A stretch of DNA of 64,000 bases from the NCBI RefSeq assembly GCF_003074055.1, contig NZ_CP029043.1, positions 992,001 through 1,056,000 of the forward strand. The letters run 5' to 3'. A program made the position numbers and the translations under genes. The notes below the pieces were generated by a model. It had not been told where the DNA came from, made no database searches, and was given only the letters and a program-made list of their open reading frames with translations. Of this stretch, positions 1 through 9,209 are shown piece after piece; position 1 is the first letter of the stretch, and every line of letters begins with the position of its first letter. This DNA is from Streptomyces nigra (GTDB lineage: Bacteria; Actinomycetota; Actinomycetes; Streptomycetales; Streptomycetaceae).

Positions 1-1094
1 TGGACGAGGCCGCCAGGGCGGCGACGGCAGCCGTGGCCGGGCTGCGGGACTGGATGCGGGACGTGTACACGCCGGCGATCGAGGGCGCACCGAACACGGC
101 GGGCCGCGAGCGGTACGCCCGCTGGGTGCGCTACTTCAACGGCATCGACCTGGACCTGGACGAGGCGTACGCCTACGGGTGGTCCGAGTACCACCGGCTG
201 CTCGGCGAGATGAGGAAGGAGGCCGAGCGCGTCCTGCCGGGTGCGGCGACCCCGTGGGTGGCGCTGGCGCACCTCGACGAGCACGGCAAGCACATCGAGG
301 GCGTGGACGAGGTCCGCGACTGGCTGCAGGGCCTGATGGACGAGGCCATCGAGAAGCTGGACGGCACGCACTTCGAACTCGCCGAGCCGGTACGGAAGGT
401 GGAGTCCCGTATCGCCCCGCCCGGCGGCGCGGCGGCCCCCTACTACACGCCTCCGTCGGAGGACTTCTCGCGGCCGGGCCGCACCTGGCTGCCGACGATG
501 GGCCAGACCCGCTTCCCGGTCTACGACCTCGTCTCCACCTGGTACCACGAGGGTGTGCCGGGGCATCACCTCCAGCTGGCGCAGTGGGCGTACGTCGCCG
601 GGAACCTCTCCCGCTACCAGGCCTCCATCGGCATGGTCAGCGCCAACGTCGAGGGCTGGGCGCTGTACGCGGAGCGGCTGATGGACGAGCTGGGCTTCCT
701 CACGGACCCGGAGCACCGGCTCGGCTATCTGGACGCGCAGATGATGCGGGCCGCGCGCGTCATCGTCGACATCGGTATGCACCTGGAGCTGGAGATCCCG
801 GCGGACTCGCCGTTCCACCCGGGCGAGCGTTGGACGCCGGAGCTGGCGCAGGAGTTCTTCGGCGCGCACAGCAGCCGCCCGGCGGACTTCGTGGAGAGCG
901 AGCTGACCCGCTATCTGACCATCCCGGGTCAGGCCATCGGCTACAAGCTGGGCGAACGTGCCTGGCTGCTCGGCCGTGAGAAGGCGCGGCAGCGGCACGG
1001 CGACGCCTTCGACCTCAAGGCGTGGCACATGGCGGCCCTGTCCCAGGGGTCGCTGGGCCTGGACGACCTGGTGGACGAACTGGCCGCGCTCTAG
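1..1094 (+). CDS. DUF885 family protein, C-terminal part (5' end outside window)
   Basis: The reading frame is already open at base 3, so the N-terminal half lies upstream of the window. The visible 364 codons match the C-terminal part of DUF885 proteins, a group of zinc-peptidase-like enzymes that are often secreted or lipid-anchored. The signature HEGVPGHHLQ lies near base 550, and is followed by a glutamate-containing NVEGWALYAE segment that would complete the metal site. Substrate is unknown. The next gene converges on it with a 9-bp gap. Family is confident; enzymatic role is inferred only from the His/Glu pattern. Confidence 0.85.
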   Translation, partial: DEAARAATAAVAGLRDWMRDVYTPAIEGAPNTAGRERYARWVRYFNGIDLDLDEAYAYGWSEYHRLLGEMRKEAERVLPGAATPWVALAHLDEHGKHIEGVDEVRDWLQGLMDEAIEKLDGTHFELAEPVRKVESRIAPPGGAAAPYYTPPSEDFSRPGRTWLPTMGQTRFPVYDLVSTWYHEGVPGHHLQLAQWAYVAGNLSRYQASIGMVSANVEGWALYAERLMDELGFLTDPEHRLGYLDAQMMRAARVIVDIGMHLELEIPADSPFHPGERWTPELAQEFFGAHSSRPADFVESELTRYLTIPGQAIGYKLGERAWLLGREKARQRHGDAFDLKAWHMAALSQGSLGLDDLVDELAAL

Positions 1095-1103
1095 CAGCGG
1101 CAG

Positions 1104-1937
1104 TCAACGCCGGAAGCCGCCCTCGGAGTTGACGACCTCGCCGGTGATCCAGCCCGCCTCGTCCGTGGCCAGCCACGCGATGAGGCGGGCCGGGTCGTCG
1201 GGCAGCCCCCACCGCCCGCCGGGGAAGCGCTCCGCGACGGCGTCGTAGGCGTCGCCGGTCAGGTAGTCGGTGTCGACGGGGCCGGGGTTGACGGTGTTCA
1301 CGGTGATTCCGCGCTCGGCGAGCGTGGTGGCCAGGGAGCGGGTGATCGAGGCGAGGGCGCCCTTCTGGAGGGCGTAGGCGATCTCGCCGGGCATGCCGCC
1401 CGCGATGTCCTGCCCGGACGTCATCATGACGACGCGTCCGCCGGGACCGGCCGGCCGGAGCCGTGCGTGGGCCTGGACGAGCAGGAGCACCGAGCGGGTG
1501 TCGACCGTCCAGTGGGCGTCCAGCATGGCCGCGTCGATCTCGTCGAGTGTGCCGTCGCCGCCGCTCAGGGCGTGGTTGGCGACGAGGATGTCGAGGCGGC
1601 CGCCGAGCGCCGAGGCGGCCGTGGCGATGAGTTCGGCGGGTGCGGCCGGGTCGGAGAGGTCGCCGGGACCGGCCACGACGCGTGCGCCGGGGTCGCCGAG
1701 CGCCTCGCGCACGGAGGCCACGACGTCCTCGGGACGGTCGGCGCCCCAGAGCATGGCGGCGTCGTGCGGGACGTGGTGGTGCAGGTAGACGCTCGCGCCG
1801 TGGGCGGCGAGCCGACGGGCGACGGCGTGCCCGATGCCGCCGCGCCGGCTGGCGCCGGTCACCAGGGCGGTACGGCCGCGCAACGGCAGCGGGTCGCGGC
1901 GCAGTTCGTCGGTGCTGGGGTGGGGAAGTCGCGGCAT
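1104..1937 (-). CDS. SDR family oxidoreductase
   Basis: A 277-residue short-chain dehydrogenase/reductase. The Rossmann glycine motif (TGASRRGGIG) is at about residues 27-36, and a VANHA segment stands where the family's NNAG motif usually is. The catalytic Ser is in MMTSGQD and the YALQK pair supplies Tyr/Lys. A loop of acidic residues after the second beta strand (WGADRPEDVV) leaves NAD versus NADP preference open. The C-terminal ITGEVVNSEGGF is the usual SDR ending. Substrate cannot be told. It lies downstream of and in the same direction as the Imm21-like gene, 61 bp away, so co-transcription is possible. Confidence 0.88.
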   Translation of the reverse strand: MPRLPHPSTDELRRDPLPLRGRTALVTGASRRGGIGHAVARRLAAHGASVYLHHHVPHDAAMLWGADRPEDVVASVREALGDPGARVVAGPGDLSDPAAPAELIATAASALGGRLDILVANHALSGGDGTLDEIDAAMLDAHWTVDTRSVLLLVQAHARLRPAGPGGRVVMMTSGQDIAGGMPGEIAYALQKGALASITRSLATTLAERGITVNTVNPGPVDTDYLTGDAYDAVAERFPGGRWGLPDDPARLIAWLATDEAGWITGEVVNSEGGFRR

Positions 1938-1998
1938 GACAGATCATCATGCGGGTCGCTCCCGGGCCACGCACCTGGTTATCGGGGCGCCCTTCGGT

Positions 1999-2562
1999 TC
2001 AGTGCGCGAGTCTCCGCAGCTGGACCAGGATCAGCCAGGTCTCGGGGCCGGGCCGGGCGTGCGAGGCGCGGACGGCGTACGTCCCCGGGGTGAGGGGCAC
2101 CCGCAGATGCTCGGTCCGTTCCGTCTCCCCGCCCGGCCACGCCGAGTCGAACAGCACCACCGGGCCTGCCACCTTCCAGTGGACCTCGTGCCCCCAGTCC
2201 GCCGTGGCCAGGGCGGACGGCACCCCGGCGAGCAGGTCCGCCTCGGAGTCGGCGGCGCACCACCGGACGAAGACGCCGTGGGCCGGGAGGTAGGCGGTGG
2301 ACGCGGGTTCGTCGCCGAGGACCAGGGCGGCGCCGTCCCCGACGGGGAGGAGGCCGACGGCGGTGTCGACCTCGCAGGCCCGGTCGTAGTCCGAGGCGGT
2401 CTCGTCGCCGTCGGCGCCGGCCCAGAACGGAAGAACCGTCTCCGGCACGGCTATCAGCGGGCCGCCGCCCGACTCGATCCACTCCAGCGTCCCCGGTTCC
2501 GCGTAAGTCACCATGGCAGCAGAACCTACACGCAGGGCCGCCGCACGGGTCATGGTGTCCAA
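1999..2562 (-). CDS. Imm21-like immunity family protein
   Basis: About 187 residues from a TTG start. The opening WIESGGGPLIAVPE, the central VLGDEPASTAYLP and the closing GPETWLILVQLR look like Imm21 family proteins, predicted antidotes of polymorphic toxins. The TTG at 2562 has GAGG spaced 6-7 nt upstream and lies 8 bp after the rhodanese stop, suggesting translational coupling. In-frame ATGs at 2553 and 2514 are alternatives, and the family homology begins only after the latter. No toxin gene is next to it. Many Streptomyces carry such orphan copies, so its role may be other than toxin protection. Confidence 0.7.
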   Translation of the reverse strand: MDTMTRAAALRVGSAAMVTYAEPGTLEWIESGGGPLIAVPETVLPFWAGADGDETASDYDRACEVDTAVGLLPVGDGAALVLGDEPASTAYLPAHGVFVRWCAADSEADLLAGVPSALATADWGHEVHWKVAGPVVLFDSAWPGGETERTEHLRVPLTPGTYAVRASHARPGPETWLILVQLRRLAH

Positions 2563-2570
2563 CAGGCGCC

Positions 2571-3053
2571 TCAGCAGCCGCAGTCCGCGTCGGTCGCGGG
2601 GGCGGTGAGCGGGTCGGCGGGCCGGCTCTCGCGGCCCTCCCAGGTCTCGTACGCGAAGCCCTCGCGCACCCAGTACTCGAAGCCGCCGAGCATCTCCTTG
2701 ACCCGGTAGCCGAGTTCGGCGAGGGCGAGTGCGGCGCGGGTCGCCCCGTTGCAGCCCGGGCCCCAGCAGTACGTCACCACGGGCACGGCCCGGTCGAGCA
2801 GGTCCCCGGCCTGCTCCGCGATGAGCGCGGTGGGCAGGTGCACGGCGCCGGGGACGTGCCCCTGGTCCCAGGCCGCGGTGGACCGGGAGTCGAGGACGAC
2901 GAATCCGGGGTCGCCGCCGGCCGCGAGCCCGGCGGCGACGTCGGCCACGTCCGCGTGGAAGGCGAGGCTCGCCCGGAAGTGGGCGACGGCTTCGGCGGGC
3001 GCGGCGGGGGCGACGCGCAGGACGGGGTTCACGGCGGGGACGGCGGCGGTCAT
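2571..3053 (-). CDS. Rhodanese-like domain protein
   Basis: A 160-residue single rhodanese domain. It has the substrate-strand FVVLDSRSTAAWDQGHVPGAVHLP and an active-site loop CWGPGCNGA, whose first Cys is the likely persulfide-carrying nucleophile. The typical downstream phrase GYRVKEMLGGFEYWVREG is present. A second Cys in the loop and a C-terminal CGC are notable, since they could give redox control. I chose ATG 3053 over 3059 because AAGGG then sits 7 nt away. It is divergent from an Lrp regulator and followed closely by the Imm21-like gene. Cellular role (sulfur transfer or detoxification) is inferred. Confidence 0.86.
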   Translation of the reverse strand: MTAAVPAVNPVLRVAPAAPAEAVAHFRASLAFHADVADVAAGLAAGGDPGFVVLDSRSTAAWDQGHVPGAVHLPTALIAEQAGDLLDRAVPVVTYCWGPGCNGATRAALALAELGYRVKEMLGGFEYWVREGFAYETWEGRESRPADPLTAPATDADCGC

Positions 3054-3196
3054 GATCATGCCCTTCGGATCGATCGGCGGGCCGGAATCCCGGCCTTCTG
3101 ATGATCGAAAATCTACGGTCGCCGGCCGCCGCCCTGAAGGGGCGTTCCCCGGCGCTCTCCTTGATCCGCCGGTGAATCCTCTGCTATCTCTCGGTC

Positions 3197-3643
3197 ATGA
3201 CCGCGTATTCCCCGGACGCCACCGACTGGCGCATCCTCGACGTCCTCCAGCGGGACGGCCGCGCCAGCTACGCCGAACTCGCCCGCGCCGTCTCCATGTC
3301 CGCGAGCGCGGTCACCGAGCGGGTGCGCCGGCTGGAGGAGGCGGGCGTCATCCAGGGGTACGCGGCGGTCGTCGACCCCGAGCGACTGGGCCTGCCGATC
3401 CTGGCCTTCGTCCGCCTGCGCTATCCCCACGGCAACTACAAGCCCTTCCACGACCTGGTCGCCGTCACGCCGGAGGTGCTGGAGGCCCATCACGTCACGG
3501 GCGACGACTGCTTCGTCATCAAGGTCATGGCCCGCTCGATGCGGCACCTGGAGGAGGTCTCCGGCCGGATCGGCGCCCTGGGTTCGGTGACGACGAGCGT
3601 GGTGTACTCCTCACCGCTGCCCCGGCGGGCGGTCGGTCAGTGA
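3197..3643 (+). CDS. Lrp/AsnC family transcriptional regulator
   Basis: 148 residues. An N-terminal AsnC-type winged helix spans residues 8-60 (DWRILDVLQRDGRASYAELA, then VTERVRRLEEAGVI). It is followed by the RAM effector domain with the usual GDDCFVIKVMARSMRHLEEV. Such proteins form octamers and sense amino acids or related metabolites. It is divergent from the rhodanese gene with 143 bp between them, so that gene is the obvious candidate target. Its stop overlaps the convergent sbcC stop by 7 bp. Confidence 0.93.
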   Translation: MTAYSPDATDWRILDVLQRDGRASYAELARAVSMSASAVTERVRRLEEAGVIQGYAAVVDPERLGLPILAFVRLRYPHGNYKPFHDLVAVTPEVLEAHHVTGDDCFVIKVMARSMRHLEEVSGRIGALGSVTTSVVYSSPLPRRAVGQ

Positions 3644-6600
3644 CCGCGCTGGCGGAGCACCGATCCCGTCCGGTCCTTGACGACCTCCAGTTGGGCGTGG
3701 ATGCGGCGGCGCAGGTCGGGGACGTGGCTGACGATGCCGACGCTGCGGTCGCGTTCGCGGAGTGAGTCGAGGACGTCGAGGACCTCGTCGAGGGTCTGGT
3801 CGTCGAGGCTGCCGAAGCCCTCGTCGATGAAGAGGGTGTCGAGGCGCACCCCGCCCGCCTCGTCGGTGACGACGTCGGCGAGGCCCAGGGCGAGGGCGAG
3901 GGAGGCGAAGAAGGTCTCGCCGCCCGACAGGGTCGCCGTGTCCCGCTCGCGTCCGGTCCAGGCGTCGACGACGTGCAGCCCGAGGCCGCTGCGGCCGCGG
4001 CCGGTGCGGTCGTCGGAGTGGACGAGGGTGTAGCGGCCGGACGACATGCGCTGCAGCCGGACGGTCGCGGCGGCGGCGACCTGCTCCAGGCGGGCGGCGA
4101 GCACGTAGGACTCCAGCCGCATCCTGCGTTCGTTGTCCGCCGAGGTGCCGGCGGCGAGAGCGGCGAGGCGGGCCACCCGCTCGTACTCCGTGCGCAGCGG
4201 GGCGAGATCGCGTACCGCGCGCGCCGCGCGTGTGGAGAGGCGGTCGAGTTCGGTGCGGCGGCGGGCGGCCGCGTCCCGGGCGGAGGCGGCGTCGCGGGTC
4301 CGCCGGGCCGCGGACTCGGCGGGGCGCTCCGCCGCCGCGAGGTCCGCGGGGGGACGCCGGGCGGCGGACGCGGTGTCGGCCTCCGCGAGCACCGCGCGGA
4401 CGGCGGACTCCTCGGACTGCCAGGCGTCCAGGCGCCGTTGCAGCTCGCGGTGGGTGGCGTCGTCGAGGAGGGCGTCGGCCGCGTCCCGCGGGGTGTCGAA
4501 GCCGGCGCGGAAGGCGGCGTCGGCCAGCCGGGCGTCGGCGTCCTTGAGGCGCCGGGCGGTGTCCTCCGCGGCGCGCGCGGTGTCGGCGGCGTCGGTGAGC
4601 AGGGCCACCTGCCGCTCCAGCTGGGTGGCGCGCGCGGTCACGCTGGCGGCGGTGCCGCGCGCCTGCGTCAGCTCGGCCTCCAGACCGGCCTGCTCGCGGT
4701 CCAGCCGCTCACGGTGGCCGACCCGTGCCGCGGCCCGTACGTCCGCCTGCTGCCGGGCGGCGGTGCGCCGCTCGTGTTCCCCCTCGGCGCGGCGCAGCTC
4801 CTCGTGGGCGGCGTGCAGCGCGGAGGCGTCCCGGCGGGCCACCGCGTACTGCCGCTCCACGTCCTCGGCGGCTTCGGCGAGGCGGTCGGTCGGCAGGTCG
4901 CCGGCCTCGGCGGTGGCGGCGGCCAGCGCCTCGCGGACGACACCGAGGTGCTGCTCGGCCTCGGCGAGCCGCTCCTCCGCCTGCCGGGTGGCGGCCAGCG
5001 CGCGTTCCTCGGCCTCGCGGTCGACATGGCCGGCGTCCTTGCGGGCGGGCGCGGGGTGCTCGGTGGCGCCGCAGACGGCGCATGCCTGGCCGTCCTGGAG
5101 CTGCGCGGCCAGTTCGGCGGCGATGCCGCTGAGGCGGCGTTCCCTGACGTCGAGCCAGTGCGCCTTGGCGGCGAGGGCCCGCTCCTGGGCCTGTGCGACA
5201 CGGGCGGCGGCGGTCTCCGTGTCACCGGCGAGCTGGTCGCGCAGGCGGGCGGCGGCGAGCCGCTGCCGGGCCGGTTCGCGCTGGGCGGCGAGCTGGTCGG
5301 CGCGGTGCGCGGCCTCCTGGGCGGTCTCGATCGCCGTCTGCAGGCGGGTCCGGGTCTCCTCCCAGCCCGCGAGCCAGGTCTCCGCCTCGGCCCGGACGTC
5401 GTCGTCGGCCCGCTCCTGGCGGTCCAGTTCATCGCGTTCGGCCACGAGTTCGCTCAGGCGCAGCTCGCCTCGGCGCGCCGATTCCAGGCCGCCCAGTTCC
5501 TCGGCGGCCCGGCGCGCGGCGCCCGCGAAACCGGCCGCGCCGCCGTCGTCGAAGACGGCCTTGAGGCGGGTGTCGTCGCCGAGGGCGTCCCGCAGCAGGT
5601 CACGCGCGCGTGCCTGGGAGGCGGCCGCCCTGCGGTGCTCGGCCTCGGCCGCGTCGCGCAGCTGGAGGGCCGGTGCCACCGCCTCGGCCTTGCGGCCCCG
5701 GTCCATACGGGCCTGTGCGGCACGGTGGGCGTCGGCCCGGGTCTCCAGCGCGCGGGCGCGCTCCTGTGCCTCGGCGAACCGCCGTTGCAGCCGCGCCACT
5801 TCGCGTACGTCGGCCAGGGCGCGGTCGGCGTCGGCCTGGGCGTCCTCGGCTGCTGCCAGGCGGCATTGGGCGACGGTGAGTTCCTCGCGGGCGGTGCTGC
5901 GGGCGACGGCGGCGGCGGTGAGGACGGCCTCGGCGAGCCCGGGTTCCCCGGGGGTGAGTGCGGGCAGCTCCATGGCGTGCCCGGCCGCCTGCTGCATACG
6001 GTGGGCGTCGGCCAGCAGCGCGGCGTCGCCGTCGCGGACGCGGGCCTCGGTGGTGCGGCGGCGTTCGGCGAGGCGCTTCTCGACCTCGGCGAAGCGGTGG
6101 GTGTCGAAGAGGCGGCCCAGCAGTTTGCCTCGCGCCTCGGCGTCGGCGCGCAGGAAGCGCGCGAAGTCGCCCTGGGGCAGCAGGACGACCTGGCAGAACT
6201 GCTCGCGGCTCATGCCGAGGAGCTGGGTGATCTCCTCGCCGATCTCCTGGTGGGAGCGGCTGAGGTCCTTCCATGCGCCGGCGCGCGGGTCGTACTCGCG
6301 CAGCCATGTCTGGGCCTTGTCGAGCGTGGTGCCCGTGCCGCGCTTCTTCGGGCGCTCCCACGGGGGCTGGCGGGTGATCTCGAGACGGCGTCCGGCGACG
6401 GTGAGTTCGAGGCGGACCTCGGTGCGGGTGCCGGCCGCCGCGTGGTCGCTGCGCAGGGTGAGGCCCTGGCCGCTCTGCCGGGCGCCGGGCACGGAGCCGT
6501 AGAGCGCATAGCAGACGGCGTCCAGGACGGAGGTCTTGCCGGCGCCGGTCGGTCCGTGCAGCAGGAACAGGCCTGCCTGGGACAGCGCGTCGAAGTCGAC

Positions 6601-6657
6601 GGACTGGGTGCCGCCGAAGGGCCCGAAGGCCGTCAGATCGAGACGGTGGAGCCTCAC
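3637..6657 (-). CDS. sbcC: Exonuclease SbcC, ATPase subunit of SbcCD
   Basis: 1006 residues, normal for the family. Walker A (GPTGAGKTS) is at about residues 35-43 and the Walker B/D-loop (LFIDEGFGSLDD) at about 940. The long middle is rich in Arg/Glu/Ala heptads forming the coiled-coil arms. A zinc-hook CAVC lies near residue 526 at the arm tip, where two molecules join. The ABC signature reads LSGGETF. With SbcD it cuts hairpins and DNA ends with blocked termini. The ATG overlaps the sbcD stop by 4 bp, so the pair is translationally coupled. The opposite strand also has very long open frames, which are GC-driven shadows. Confidence 0.96.
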   Translation of the reverse strand: MRLHRLDLTAFGPFGGTQSVDFDALSQAGLFLLHGPTGAGKTSVLDAVCYALYGSVPGARQSGQGLTLRSDHAAAGTRTEVRLELTVAGRRLEITRQPPWERPKKRGTGTTLDKAQTWLREYDPRAGAWKDLSRSHQEIGEEITQLLGMSREQFCQVVLLPQGDFARFLRADAEARGKLLGRLFDTHRFAEVEKRLAERRRTTEARVRDGDAALLADAHRMQQAAGHAMELPALTPGEPGLAEAVLTAAAVARSTAREELTVAQCRLAAAEDAQADADRALADVREVARLQRRFAEAQERARALETRADAHRAAQARMDRGRKAEAVAPALQLRDAAEAEHRRAAASQARARDLLRDALGDDTRLKAVFDDGGAAGFAGAARRAAEELGGLESARRGELRLSELVAERDELDRQERADDDVRAEAETWLAGWEETRTRLQTAIETAQEAAHRADQLAAQREPARQRLAAARLRDQLAGDTETAAARVAQAQERALAAKAHWLDVRERRLSGIAAELAAQLQDGQACAVCGATEHPAPARKDAGHVDREAEERALAATRQAEERLAEAEQHLGVVREALAAATAEAGDLPTDRLAEAAEDVERQYAVARRDASALHAAHEELRRAEGEHERRTAARQQADVRAAARVGHRERLDREQAGLEAELTQARGTAASVTARATQLERQVALLTDAADTARAAEDTARRLKDADARLADAAFRAGFDTPRDAADALLDDATHRELQRRLDAWQSEESAVRAVLAEADTASAARRPPADLAAAERPAESAARRTRDAASARDAAARRRTELDRLSTRAARAVRDLAPLRTEYERVARLAALAAGTSADNERRMRLESYVLAARLEQVAAAATVRLQRMSSGRYTLVHSDDRTGRGRSGLGLHVVDAWTGRERDTATLSGGETFFASLALALGLADVVTDEAGGVRLDTLFIDEGFGSLDDQTLDEVLDVLDSLRERDRSVGIVSHVPDLRRRIHAQLEVVKDRTGSVLRQRGH

Positions 6658-7817
6658 CGGGCCACCTCCCGCACGGCCTCGTCGGCGCGCACGGCGTCGA
6701 ACGCGTCCCGCAGGACGGCCTGTTCATGGGCGTCGGGTCCGGCGCCGCGCACATGGGTCACGAAGTCCTCCGCGATCTCCTGGTCGCTGCGTCCGGCCAG
6801 CCGGCGCGCGTAGGACACCGCGGGCTCTCCGGGCACGCGCTCGGGGTCGAAGACGAGGCTGAGGGTGTGCGGGAAGCGCTCGGCGAGGCGGGCCATGGGG
6901 TCGGTGGGGCGCACCGCGTCGGTGAGCGTGGCCTCCACCCAGGACTCCTCGTGCGGGCGCAGGGCCGGATCGGCGAGCAGGCCCTCCAGGGTCCCCCGGA
7001 TCCGTGCCAGGGGCCGGGGCACCGGGCAGTCGATCCGCTCCGCCGTGACCGCGCCGCCCGCGTCCAGGTCGACGAGCCACATGCTCTTGCGGTGTCCGGC
7101 CTCCGAGAACGAGTACGGCAGCGGGGAGCCCGGGTAGCGGACGCGTTCGGCGATGGTCTGGCAGCCGTGCAGGTGCCCCAGTGCGACGTAGTCGACGCCG
7201 TCGAAGACGCCGGCGGGCACCGCGGCCACCCCGCCGACGGTGATGTCCCGCTCGCTGTCGCTGGGCTCGCCGCCCGTGACGAAGGCATGGGCGAGGACGA
7301 CCGAGCGGGTGCCGGGGGCGCGCGTGGCGAGGTCGGCGCGGACCTGTCCCATGGCGGCGGCGAGCACGGCCTCGTGCCCGGCCTTGTCGACGCCGAGGCC
7401 GTCCTTGACGAGGGCCGGCTCCAGATAGGGCAGCCCGTAGAAGGCGACGCCGCCGTGGTCGTCGGCCAGGACCACGGGGGTGCCGCAGGTCTTCGGGTCG
7501 GTCCGCAGATGGATGCCGGCGCGGCCCATGAGGCCGGCGCCGACGCCGAGCCGGCGCGCGGAGTCGTGGTTGCCGGAGATCATCACGGTGGGCACACCCA
7601 GGTCGGCGAGCCGGTGCAGCGCGTCGTCGAACAGCTCCACGGCGGCGAGCGGCGGCACCGCCCGGTCGTACACGTCCCCCGACACGAGCACCGCGTCCAC
7701 GTCGTGCTCGCGCACGGTGGAGACGAGGTGCCCGATGAACTCGGCCTGGGCGCCGAGCATGTTGACCCGGTGGAACGCGCGGCCGAGGTGCCAGTCGGAG
7801 GTGTGCAGCAGTCTCAT
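6654..7817 (-). CDS. sbcD: Exonuclease SbcD, nuclease subunit of SbcCD
   Basis: 387 residues of the Mre11/SbcD metallophosphoesterase family. Motifs in order: SDWHLGR (residues 7-13), SGDVYDR (about 46), SGNHD (about 81), an HAF histidine, and GHLH near 215. The capping segment GSPLPYSFSE follows. These residues bind two metal ions, commonly manganese. It is first in the two-gene sbcDC operon. About 130 bp separate it from the FUSC gene stop, enough for its own promoter. Confidence 0.96.
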   Translation of the reverse strand: MRLLHTSDWHLGRAFHRVNMLGAQAEFIGHLVSTVREHDVDAVLVSGDVYDRAVPPLAAVELFDDALHRLADLGVPTVMISGNHDSARRLGVGAGLMGRAGIHLRTDPKTCGTPVVLADDHGGVAFYGLPYLEPALVKDGLGVDKAGHEAVLAAAMGQVRADLATRAPGTRSVVLAHAFVTGGEPSDSERDITVGGVAAVPAGVFDGVDYVALGHLHGCQTIAERVRYPGSPLPYSFSEAGHRKSMWLVDLDAGGAVTAERIDCPVPRPLARIRGTLEGLLADPALRPHEESWVEATLTDAVRPTDPMARLAERFPHTLSLVFDPERVPGEPAVSYARRLAGRSDQEIAEDFVTHVRGAGPDAHEQAVLRDAFDAVRADEAVREVAR

Positions 7818-7949
7818 GATCCCCCGACCCTATCGGCCGGGTCCGACAACGCAGGCGGTTACTCCCGTATCGCCCGGTCTCGCACGTTCCCGCGGGCACG
7901 TCCGCACCGGCCGGTCATCCGCCGTACCGGGTACGTCATTTCAGACATG

Positions 7950-9107
7950 TCAGGAAACGCGCTCCCCGGTGACCAGTTGGTCCGCGAGCCGGCGGGCCTG
8001 GGTCAGGAGGGTGCCGTAGGTGGCCAGGGCCTCGGGGTCCTCCAGCACGCCGTCGGGCAGCCGCCGGTGCAGATCGTCCAGGGTGCGGCGCATGTCGTCG
8101 ACGACCTGGCGCAGCTCCTCGTCCACCTTCGCGTCGTAGCCGCCCGGGGCGAACCGGCTCTGCGGGTACAGGCAGATCGCGTGGGCGCTGCCGCGCAGGA
8201 AGCCGGCGTACGCCTCGCTGACCGCCGGGCCCGGCCGGGGCTGCGGGCGTCCGCCGTCGCTGGACTCCAGCACCGCCCGGGTGACGCCGGAGGTATGCAC
8301 GGCGACGTAGTCGAGGACGGTCACCGCGTCGTCGTACTCCTGGCCGGGCGGTGCCTCCGCGAGCTTGCGGCGGCGCGGGTTGACGCGCAGGCTCTCCCGA
8401 CTCCAGCCGACCGCCGAGCGGGCCTGCTCGACGAGCCGGAACAGGCGCAGCGCGCGCTCGTGCAGCTCCCGCGCGGGCTCGCTGTCCCACTCGCCGGCGG
8501 CCAGCCGGTCCGCGACCGCCTCCAGGATCCGCCGGGCCTCGTCGGCCGCCTCCTCCAGCGCCACGCGCGTGCCGCGCAGATACACCGGCGGCCGGATCAG
8601 CGCGTTCACGGCGATGCCCACGAACGCGCCGAAGCACGCCTCGGCGATCCGGGTGGCCGACGCCATGAGCGTGACGGGGCCGCTGGTCAGCACGAACAGC
8701 GCGCCGGTGGCGGCGTAGATCCCCTGGCTGCCGAGCCGCCCCCAGTTGCCGAGCAGCACCACGACCGGCAGCACGAAGGCCATCGCCAGCGTCGGGGAGT
8801 TCAGCAGCATGGCCACGCCGGTCGCCACGACGGTGCCCGTGGCGATGGCCGCGAGCTGCTGCAGCCCGCGCGCGATCGACCGGAAGACCGTCGACTCCAC
8901 CAGCACGATGGCCACCCAGGGCGCGACGAACGCGTTCGGCGCCTTGAGCCACCAGCCGGCCACCAGCCACGCCACGCAGGCCGCCAGGGCCGCCTTGCCG
9001 GCCTGGATCGCCACGTCCCGTTCGGGGCCCGGCCGGGTCCACGCCCGCCGGACCGGCTCTCCCAGGCTGCGGGCACCGCGCCGGGCGCGTACCGCCGTCT
9101 CGCTCAT
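7950..9107 (-). CDS. FUSC family membrane protein
   Basis: 386 residues from ATG 9107, chosen because AGGG is about 7 nt upstream; an earlier in-frame GTG would add a basic unconserved stretch. The N-terminal half has several hydrophobic segments typical of the FUSC/aromatic-acid-exporter-like fold (AALAACVAWLVAGWWL, then AIATGTVVATGVAMLL and the following segments). The C-terminal half is a soluble helical domain. Members are proposed to export aromatic or other weak acids. No membrane-fusion partner gene is adjacent, so the transport role is only an inference. Confidence 0.82.
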   Translation of the reverse strand: MSETAVRARRGARSLGEPVRRAWTRPGPERDVAIQAGKAALAACVAWLVAGWWLKAPNAFVAPWVAIVLVESTVFRSIARGLQQLAAIATGTVVATGVAMLLNSPTLAMAFVLPVVVLLGNWGRLGSQGIYAATGALFVLTSGPVTLMASATRIAEACFGAFVGIAVNALIRPPVYLRGTRVALEEAADEARRILEAVADRLAAGEWDSEPARELHERALRLFRLVEQARSAVGWSRESLRVNPRRRKLAEAPPGQEYDDAVTVLDYVAVHTSGVTRAVLESSDGGRPQPRPGPAVSEAYAGFLRGSAHAICLYPQSRFAPGGYDAKVDEELRQVVDDMRRTLDDLHRRLPDGVLEDPEALATYGTLLTQARRLADQLVTGERVS

Positions 9108-9209
9108 CCCCATGCCCTGCAGGTGCCACATACGGCGCGATGAATGCGGCCCACGACCCGATCGACGCGGCGTGTGGCGGGCCTCACACGCGCGTGGGGG
9201 CACGCCGGG

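Noticed and set aside
3973..6813. A 946-codon open frame on the plus strand opposite sbcC
   Set aside because: It is the mirror of a well-supported gene. Its composition (Gly/Ala/Val-rich, no motifs) is what GC-skewed third positions produce on the other strand.
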